Below, piece by piece: positions 56,035 to 64,000 of a DNA stretch of 64,000 nucleotides. Both the position numbers and the translations under genes were made by a program. The first letter of the stretch is position 1; each line of letters begins with the position of its first letter. Below the pieces are notes generated by a model. That model was not told where the DNA came from. It searched no databases and saw only the letters and a program-made list of their open reading frames with translations. The stretch covers positions 13,230,501-13,294,500 of the forward strand of contig CM027377.1 in assembly GCA_015680905.1 (NCBI GenBank), given 5' to 3'. Source of the stretch: Coptis chinensis. Lineage: Eukaryota > Streptophyta > Magnoliopsida > Ranunculales > Ranunculaceae.

Positions 56035-58260
56035 ATGAGTGATGTAGATTTAGATGTAGATGTAGATGTAGATTTAGATTTAGATTTAGATGAAGATGAA
56101 GATGTAGATGTAGATGATGTAAATATGGATCGTGGGAAGAGTGTAGCTGTAGGTGATGATGAAGAAGATGACGAAGGTGTTGATGACGAGGAGGATGAGG
56201 AGGGGCGGAGGATGAGGAGGAGGAGGAGGATGATGGCGAGGAAGTCCCCAGAAGTCCACAGCCACTGTACCTCCGGTGAATATTGTGAGAAAGTCCAACA
56301 ATGACTTGGAGTTCGGAGAGAGGTGTTTATGGAGGTGGCCTCGTGTGTCACATCTATTGTATGACTATCTGCAGTGCCGTGAGCTTCCTTGTTGATGTTT
56401 GGGAGGGGCAGGTAATATTATCATATAGTGTCTATTAGTATTTAAATTTTGTATTCTGAAACTTGTGCATACATTAATACTAAGTTTTTTGTTGTTTTAG
56501 GCGGGCCCGAGGGGTGTTGAAGTGCCATGGGCACCTCAACAAGTTGGTACAATGGGATATCGAGGAGAGAGTGTTGAATCGCTTCTACTTTTCGCGTGGA
56601 GCTTCAAAGGACCGGGCTTATGTGCTCACGGTCTTAGGTGTATCTGAGCATCGGGGATCACCGTTGGTCTCTGGCGTTTGTGGAGAGGTGGCATCGAGAG
56701 ACCAACACGTTTTCATATGCCGTGGGGGCGAGATGACAATCCGTTGGGCGATGTTTCCCAACTCTTAGGAGTTCGATCGAGGCAAAGCGTTGGCAGGGGA
56801 CGATTTGACCTTGGAAACGAACAAAAAGACTTCTCCACAAAATCTTGGCATACCCATGGATAAGATAGATCTTGGAGATGAAATCCAATAAGTTCACTTC
56901 CAAAGTTAGGATGGATTTCTTGATGAAGCGATTTCTTTGGGAAGGTAAGAGATGAAGATTTTACGTGATGAAAATGGGGTTGTTGTGAAGAAGCGTCAAC
57001 CCAAAAGAGGCGGTTCTTTGTGAGAGCTTATCATTTATTTTTCTTTGGATGTACGCCTTTACCGAAACCGCACTGAACGGCTAGTTCCGTTTGTTATCCG
57101 AGGCTTTCGAAATTTGCGAGATCGAGACTACTGGCGTGGGGTGCGACCTTCTTGGCTTACTTATGCGGGGGTCTTGGGACTGCCACAAGTGCCAAGGTGA
57201 AGGGGTGTTTTTGAGGGCTATTTCACTCTCCCTATTGGTATTAGTTTTTTGTTTTCTTTTCAATGTCAATTTTATCTATCTATTACAATATTAACTTCGG
57301 TGTCTATATTAATGTAGGCATGGATTTATGAGTACTTCCCGTGTTAGGGCCATACCCAAATGAGGACTATCATTTGAGCATGTCCTGCTAATAGGTACTC
57401 GATTACTCAATCTTTTTATGCTAGCACAACACCGGCATTGAAGTATACCGAGCCACCATTGATAATATGACTTGTACCGATGTAAAGTATTTTTGTATGT
57501 AAATAGTTTTATTTATTAATTAATATTATTAGTATGTGATTAATGATTAATTTCCTCGATCATATGCTATTTGAGGGTTGAATGGTATCCCTATGTTGAA
57601 GTCCGAGCTACTACGGCGGTGGATGAAATAGCATTTTCGAGGGATTTATATGCTTTCTTGATAATGTCGAAAGCGATTACAATGTTCTGCGAGGGTTGTC
57701 GTCGGTTAGGTCATATGCGGTTTGTACCCTCGGATCCCCAAAACCAAAGAGCTCGACGAACTACTTCGGGCCTTGGGTATGATGTAAAATTTAATATTGC
57801 GTCTTCCCTTTGGAGTAATTGGCGAGAATCACTTGATTCAACTTCTGAACAACGGACCCATTCCGTCTTATCCATGGGAGTGTGTTAGTAGAACATTCCG
57901 TGAGTTGGGGATTGTTAGTAGAAACAATAGTCATAAACAATAGTCGTAGAATGATAAACCACGATCATCTTAGTCACTACTCCCCTACTGAGTCTTCCAT
58001 ATCATAATCCGGTGAGTTAATATCTTACAGCGTTAATTTTTGTTTTGTTTTGTTTTGTTTTGGTATTTTATAAATGTAAATGTATATACTAATGTAGTTT
58101 TGTGTTTTAATTTTGACAGCACCCGTCGTCGATGAAATTTCGCTTTGCTCAATCAAGGCCCGCAATTGGGTGGGGCTGCGATTCGGAGGATGCACAAAAC
58201 GAGTTCATGGAGGCATACAATTTGACCAGTGCAAGTTCATTGGCGGACGATATAAATTGA
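56035..58260 (+). pseudogene. Plant mobile domain (PMD/MAIN-like) gene, decayed
   Basis: Exon 1 (56035-56411) starts MSDVDLDVDVDVDLDLD and encodes an acidic tail built from GATGTA/GATTTA repeats. Intron 56412-56500 is GT-AG. Exon 2 reads LKCHGHLNKLVQWDIEERVL, VERWHRETNTF-like text across a frame change, then HMPWG, LGDVSQLLGV and GNEQKDF. Later pieces are EYFPC, VEWYPYVEVRATTAVDEIAF and CEGCRRLGHMRFVPSD. The order fits the plant mobile domain shared by MAIN/MAIL proteins and by plant transposons, where it sits beside a transposase. The role of transposon PMDs is unknown; host MAIN/MAIL1 act in silencing and genome stability. At least two frame changes occur near 56650-56720, and others follow. 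Confidence 0.8.
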
Positions 58261-60129
58261 AGGAGCATAGGATTTAGGTATGTTGAGTTTGGTTAGTTTA
58301 GGGTTTAGGGTTTAGTGGCCATATATCTTGTTTTTTGGTGTGTTGAGCATAGGATTGCAGCTTGTGGCCATATATCTTGTTTTTTGTGTGTCCACCACCA
58401 CTTTTGAGTTTGAAATAGACACCGGCTGTTCAATGGCATCAACAATAGTGTTTTATGCTTAAAAGGAGGAACTTAGCACCTTTAAGCACATTAGTTGGAT
58501 CTTTTCTTAGTAGACATATAACGACAAAGTTTGAGGACTTGCTAGGGTCTTAGAAAACATAGCTAGTTTGGCAAATTGTCATTGCAGTCACTTAAATATG
58601 ATAGTGTTAAGTCTTGATTAGGTCATGTAAATGGTGTTTCTCATGATGCGACAATTACTTAATGTATTTGGGGTCTAGAGTGTAGTTAGTCTACTCTCAA
58701 TGTGAAACCGCCACTTCTCATGAGCGGTAATTTCCCAAACTATGAGTTTGATATTTTGGACAATGGCATATATATGAAAATCTTAGAAATCATGATTTTG
58801 CATTTGAAATTTGAATTTTATGTTATCTTTGTTTGTAGCTCGAAATGGAGGGCGGTGATGAAATTGATCGCGATGTTGCACAGGCTGGGGTGCTCGCGAC
58901 GTGTATAATAGCATGATGAAAGTTGTAAGGTGGTAGGGAAAAGGTTGTGTGATAGAGGTCTTTGTCGAAGTCATTATTTTCGTTTTTGTCAAAGATTATC
59001 TTTTCGTAAATTACCAAAGAAAAGGGGTTAAGACATTTGTAACCCGATACCTCCATATGGTTTTATGTTCTTGATCAATATGTAAAATATGATAATCCGA
59101 CTTTTACTTCAGTTTTGTGGACTCATGTTTTACTTTGAAATAATGGAAGTACAATTCTTCCTTACATTTTGTAATCCCGTCGATTCGATGGTCTTATAAC
59201 TGAATTATTTCTCACGTGGATGTATGTTTCCATATATGCTTTCTGCCCACAATCTGCGGGTGATTAAAGCGTGAGTGGCAGTGATGTATAGGGATTACGG
59301 GGCATTATCAACCTTGTTCATGTGATGAATTCATTAATAAAAGATTGGCATCAAGATCGATTGATGCAAAGTCGAGGGGGTGGAAACGAATCATGAGGAG
59401 AAGGCAAGATTTTTACCTAAAGCAAAGCTTTGCCTCCGTGATTCTCCATTTCTCCTTGAGCCATACTTCTTTTTCTACAATATCAATGAGATTAGAACTC
59501 AGTCTAATTAAACTCCCCAAATGTAACCTAAACCAAAGAATATTAAAATTTGAAAATAAAAAGGAGAAAGAAGTTATCAAAAAAAAACCGGGCTCATATC
59601 ATTATGATGTTTCATATCTAGAGCCTAACAGACAACATTAGATACTATCCAATGGACATAATGATGCAATAGAACACAACCCTCGACCTGAGTTCAACTT
59701 AACAACACTTGATAAAACTCTAACAAGGTGCCATATCTAAACCACTATTAACAAGTCCGGACATCAATGAAGTCCATGACGCCACAGATAAAAATATCAT
59801 TAGAACTAGTGAACATTTAGAATCAAAGAGTTTTGAATAAATCTATACTTACAATCCATGTTACACGATATTTTTTTCCTGACAATTTCTCGAAGTCATG
59901 GTTAGCAATCATCCACATCCGTGACACTTTCTTCCCGAATTGTTTAGGGCTATCTCTTTGGGGGATTTATCTATCCGCTTTCTTCTTCCCCTCCCTTTTG
60001 TTTGAGAAATGTTGATTCAAAATCAATAGCTGAAATAAAGACCGAATTAAAATAAATATTTATATCAAATTAAACAATCGAATTAAACACTAAATTTATA
60101 TCAAATTAAACATTCAAATAAAAAACTCG
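58261..60129. other. Spacer between PMD gene and transposase
   Basis: AT-rich. No gene recognised; the two genes converge here. GGTTTAGGGTTTAGGGTTTA-like bases near 58303 are too short to be a telomeric relic. Confidence 0.45.
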
Positions 60130-62160
60130 TGATGTATTAACCGGAAGGTATCGGGCTCTCGAATCGAGGCTCAAGAATCGAGGCTTTGGTAACCGGAGGC
60201 TCAGAATCGAGGCTCGCAACTTCTTCAAGGTCTCCTTTGTAGGAAGTCTCATTAAACTTTGAAATTTCAATAGCCATTTCACCAATCTTTTCAATAAAAT
60301 ATGAATAACCCTCAAAAGTATGCGACGATCGTAGTTTCACTCGAGAAGCAACCTTGATAGAATGAGCCACTCTCAAAGGTTCATTTGAGACATTCCCCAC
60401 CACAAATCCAAAATCAAACTCCGCCTATAAGTGTTAGACTTTTGCATCCACCGCCAATCTAAAATGGTTTGAATCTCTTCAATCTCAGATCGCATAAAAC
60501 CTTTTAAGATATGACCACAAAGCAAACCCATAAACCGAAAGTACTTGCATTCGCAGCCTCTAAGGTTCCTCTATCTAAACTCACTCCAAATCAATTCTTC
60601 AAATGGGTCTCCATTTCACCATGTAGCTTCGGTTCCATACCACAATTTGTTCCCATCAATTTTGTACTCCATCTTTGCCTTTTCTAGTTGCTCTTTAAAT
60701 TTATTGAATATTGAGATCGTTATAGACTCCTTCATGCGCATGCATAATGAAAGCATCGTTAGGCATAACCGTGAACTATGCTTTCGTAATCGATCTTTCT
60801 TTCCTAGCAAGCAAAGTCAAAGACTTCATTACCATGTACAAACCGCATAAGCGAGTCGCCGAATTGACAAACCGGTCATAATGAGCATTCATCGATTCAC
60901 TTCCCGGTCGTGTGCATACCAAAGAAAAAAGGTGCCACCGAGATAACAAGGAACCCATTTCTCCCGCATTGATATATCTCTCACAACCAAGGATTTTCAG
61001 ACAACTCATACTTCTCAATGATTGTACACCATCTTCTCAAAATCAACAATCCTATACTAAAAAGAAATAGTGTTCTTCAACTCGCCACCAATGTCTCAAA
61101 TTTGGTAAATGACATCTTCTCTTGAATTTCTGCATAATATGCCAAAGACAAGAATTGATGACGAGTATTAGGAAACACTTTGGCAATGGCTGCCATCATC
61201 GCCTATCCCGGTCGATGATTGCGGTTAGGCGACGACATCACCCATGGCGGTCGCAAGCCGCTTTAAATAGCCATATGAATGTATCTTCGTCTCATCATAA
61301 CAATCTTGAACAAACCGAATCGACCGATAATGATGGTTGACTCGATAAAAGGGCAAAAGGCATGGAATATGCATTGGTACGATATGTGGTATCAAAAGAC
61401 ACAACATCTCCTAAATATTCATACCGCATCGAGACCTCCCATGAACCCGTAAAAAGTTCACCGCAAGTCCCATTTTCATCTAAATCAATAGCGTAATAGA
61501 ACCGGGATCCTCAAAGACTCTTCTCGATAAAATATTGCAAAGACGGCAGTTGATCACCTTCTTTAGGCATCTTTTCCGTCAAACCATAATAATGGTTCCA
61601 ACAATCTTTTCGTGTAAAACCCAACTTCCTCTCCATGGAAAATGGATGCCACTTTCCCCAACAAGATAAAATCATATCACTAAATATCTCGGTTAAGCAC
61701 TTCACGCCGGGCATATGTTTGTTAGTTTTCATGCAAATTCTTCTTCGATGGGGTCACACTCGCGGGACCGCGGACTATGGTCATTATGAGCAACGTACCG
61801 ACCTCATATATCTCTTCATGCATTCTTTTTTAATACTGTAATTCTAGCTTGGCAACCACACCGATAGTTGATGTATTTTTGATCTGACTTCATCTCTCTT
61901 AGAGTCTTAACCCTTCACGCGAGCAAACCAAGAACAACCACTAACCAAATCCACCGATTTTGTTGCTTAGAAGTCGTCCTTAACACGAGTCTCAAATCCC
62001 TCTTGTTGACCATACTTTTGTAATAAGTCTTTGCCTCGCCAATACTTGTAAAAGTCATTCCTATATAAGGGAGCTAATGTTTGCGTGCCTTGAACGGGGG
62101 CTTTAGTAGGCGAAGACCCAACTACGCCTTCTTCGATATTGATTGATGTCTCTGCTCCAT
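60130..62160 (-). pseudogene. FAR1-type Mutator transposase, decayed
   Basis: Starts MEQRHQSISKKA at 62160. In order on the minus strand: FAR1 DNA-binding segment (SIGEAKTYYKSMVNKRDLRL); GFTRKDCWNHYYGL; MULE core EYLGDVVSFDTTYRTNAYSM with the first catalytic aspartate; VQDCYDETKIHSYGYLKRLA; IIDRDR then AKVFPNTRHQFLSLAYYAEI; SESMNAHYDRFVNSATRL; and a SWIM zinc finger CECKYFRFMGLLCGHILKGF at about 60500-60560. All expected domains are present in correct order, but spread over several frames with stops, so it is inactive. It would bind the element ends and cut DNA with an RNase H-like DDE fold. FAR1/FHY3 host regulators derive from this family. Confidence 0.9.
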
Positions 62161-63905
62161 TTCTATAAATCGAAAAATTAAAAATATAAATAACTTAAAC
62201 GGTAAAAATCCCAATGTACATAAACATTAAATAACTTAAAACATCTAAACTCGGCAACCGTTAACCAAATATGTTATTAATCGAACTCATCAAGTTCAAA
62301 ACTCCGGACGAGTTCACCGAATATGCTAGTTCACCGAACTCGACAGAGTTCAAAACTCGACAAAGTTCACCAATATGTTAGTTCACCCAACTCGGCCATC
62401 AATATCACATGAAGAATATGACAGTTCAAAACTCGGCGGCAGCCGTCAAAGTTCACCGAATATGATACTTCACCAACTCGACGAGTTCAAAAACTCTGAC
62501 GAGAATCGGGCATGAAGAATCAGAAGTTCACCGAACTCGAAGAGTTTTGAACTCGACTGCATCACGACGAGTTCAAAACCTCGGCGAGTTCACCGAATAT
62601 GCTACTTCAACGAACTTCGAGAGTTCAAAACTCGATAGAGTTCACGGAACTCGACGAGTTCAAAACTCCCGACGAGAATCGACATGAAGAATAATGACAG
62701 AGTTCACGAACAACTCCGATGTCGAATCTGACAGTTCAAAACTTTGATAGAGTTCACCGAACTCCCGGAAGTTCAAAACTCGATAGAATCACGGCATGAA
62801 GAATAATCACGAAAGAGTTCACGAACTCGAAAGAGTTTTGAACTCGGACGAATCATTTTATTATTCAAAACTCAAAGGCAGTTCACCGAATATGCTACTT
62901 CAACGAACTCCCGTGAGTTCAAAACTCGAAAGAGTTCAAAACTCGATAGAGTTCACGAACTCCCACGAGTTCAAAACTCGATAGAATCTGGGCATGAAGA
63001 ATAATGGCAGAGTTCACCGAACTCGAAAAGAGTTTTGAACTCGACTATGAGAATCGGCGAGTTCAAAACTCACGGCAAGTTCAATAATATGCTATTTCAA
63101 CGAACTCGACAGAGTTCAAAACTCAAAGAGTTCAAAACTTTGATAGAGTTCAAAACTCGCGAGTTCAAAACTCGATAGAATACGGCATGAAGAATACGAC
63201 AGAGTTCACCGAACTCGAAAGAGTTTTGAACTCGACGTATCACGACAGAGTTCAAAAAAACTCGGCGAGTTCACCGAATATGTTACTTCAACTAACTTCG
63301 ACAGAGTTCAAAACTCTGAAAGAGTTCAAAACTTTGATAGAGTTCACCGAACTCTGACAGAGTTCAAAACTTCGGCGCATCACGGCATGAAGAATACGGC
63401 GAGTTCACCAACTCCGAAAGAGTTTTGAACTCTGACAGAATACGACAGAGTTCAAAACCCTGACAGAGTTCACCGAATATGCTACTTCAACGAACTCTGA
63501 CAGAGTTCAAAACTCTGAAAGAGTTCAAAACTCTGATAGAGTTCACCGAACTCCTCGACGAGTTCAAAACTCACGACGAATCAATTTACATGAAGAATAC
63601 GACAGTTCACCACAACTTCTACGTAATACGGCATGAAGAATACTTTACGAGTTCACCGAACTCCCACGAGTTTCATCGGCGACGTAATCTGACGAGTTCA
63701 AAACTCGACAGAGAGTTCACCGAACTCCCGACAGAGTTCACCGAACTCCGACGAGTTTCATCCTACGTATCACGACAGAGTTCAAAACTCCCGGCAGAGT
63801 TCACCGAACTCCTCGGGCAGTTTCATCCGACGAATCTGACCGAGTTCAAAACTCGACGAGAATCTGGCCGAGTTCAAAACTCAAAAAATCACGACGAGTC
63901 CACGA
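62140..63905 (-). repeat. Right arm: inverted-repeat core plus 18-bp minisatellite
   Basis: Complement of the left arm. 62140-62290 matches 50340-50500; beyond it lie about 80 degenerate copies of GTTCAAAACTCTGACAGA and relatives, interspersed with a longer unit containing CACCGAATATGCTACTTCAA and CATGAAGAATA. The best-preserved copies are near 63300-63550. Confidence 0.92.
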
Positions 63906-64000
63906 AATTGTCGCCAGCCTTTTAAACGAGGGTATTAATCATAACTATAATCATAGCAACCTAAATTAAATCAAAATTCAAGGTTTTATGGTATAATGAC

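Larger units (their letters stand above)
49622..63905. mobile_element. Composite Mutator-like element with minisatellite arms
   Basis: The inverted arms (49622-50500 and 62140-63905) enclose a FAR1-type MULE transposase (-), a PMD gene (+), two more 18-bp arrays and organelle-like DNA. The transposase start codon lies inside the right arm core, and the same leader is present in the left arm, as expected if the arms are terminal inverted repeats carrying the promoter. The outer borders and target duplication were not found. Transposase and PMD frames are decayed. Confidence 0.6.

Noticed and set aside
56010-56351. Serine-rich open frame on the minus strand
   Set aside because: Shadow of the GATGTA/GATTTA repeats that encode the acidic start of the PMD gene.
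58300-58320. TTTAGGGTTTAGGG, possible interstitial telomere repeat
   Set aside because: Only two to three units; far too short for a telomeric relic.
63479-63925. 148-codon open frame on the plus strand
   Set aside because: Pure translation of the 18-bp minisatellite; the period is a multiple of three, so openness carries no coding signal.

Overview
The window looks like 64 kb of nuclear DNA from a flowering plant, probably a eudicot. The evidence is a five-exon eIF5A gene with plant-type introns, a single-exon CNL (NBS-LRR) resistance gene, and pseudogenes of plant genes (GCR1 receptor, isopentenyl phosphate kinase, chloroplast Cpn20). It also carries plant transposon families: Mutator-like (MULE), hAT, Helitron, L1-type LINE and Ty3/gypsy fossils. 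I cannot name the species from sequence alone. Only two protein genes look intact and identifiable: eIF5A (4353-6572, +) and the CNL gene (24339-27593, -). Everything else recognisable is a decayed host gene, a captured gene fragment or transposon DNA.

Layout. 1-2856: Ty3/gypsy fossil on the minus strand (LTR, primer site, start of gag), set in a LINE fragment (2857-3130). 4.2-6.6 kb: eIF5A, with a Helitron-like insert in its last intron. 8.4-9.1 kb: an unassigned 228-aa ORF with a zinc-knuckle motif; a diverged piece of this locus recurs at 27.9-28.4 kb. 9746-11159: hAT element with perfect 8-bp target duplications. 11846-13102: a Pack-MULE with 9-bp target duplications carrying a cytochrome P450 (CYP76-like) fragment. 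13.6-17.9 kb: nine-exon GCR1 pseudogene with a small Helitron in an intron. 19.4-23.9 kb: a patchwork of a MIP1-zipper exon, two Cpn20 pseudogene copies, pieces of the NLR 3' end and an Ac/nDart-like hAT element. 24.3-27.6 kb: the NLR gene. 28.6-31.8 kb: twelve-exon isopentenyl phosphate kinase pseudogene. 32295-40002: a head-to-tail Helitron array filled with about 80 copies of a 55-bp repeat. 40.5-44.4 kb: small coding-like remnants, including the start of an mRNA cap methyltransferase 2-like gene.

44.6-64 kb is dominated by Mutator-like DNA. One element (44585-48649) sits in a (TA)n tract, has about 300-bp inverted ends, and carries intron-containing fragments of PMS1 (+) and of an ERECTA-family receptor kinase (-). 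Next to it lies a composite of about 14 kb (49.6-63.9 kb) with inverted arms made of an 18-bp palindromic minisatellite. It encloses a FAR1-type MULE transposase (-), a plant-mobile-domain (PMD) gene (+) and about 4 kb of DNA that resembles plant mitochondrial sequence.

The strongest candidates for something new are the PMS1/ERECTA multi-gene Pack-MULE, the minisatellite-armed MULE with PMD cargo, and the tandem Helitron array. All assignments rest on reading the sequence and on remembered family motifs; no database search was run.
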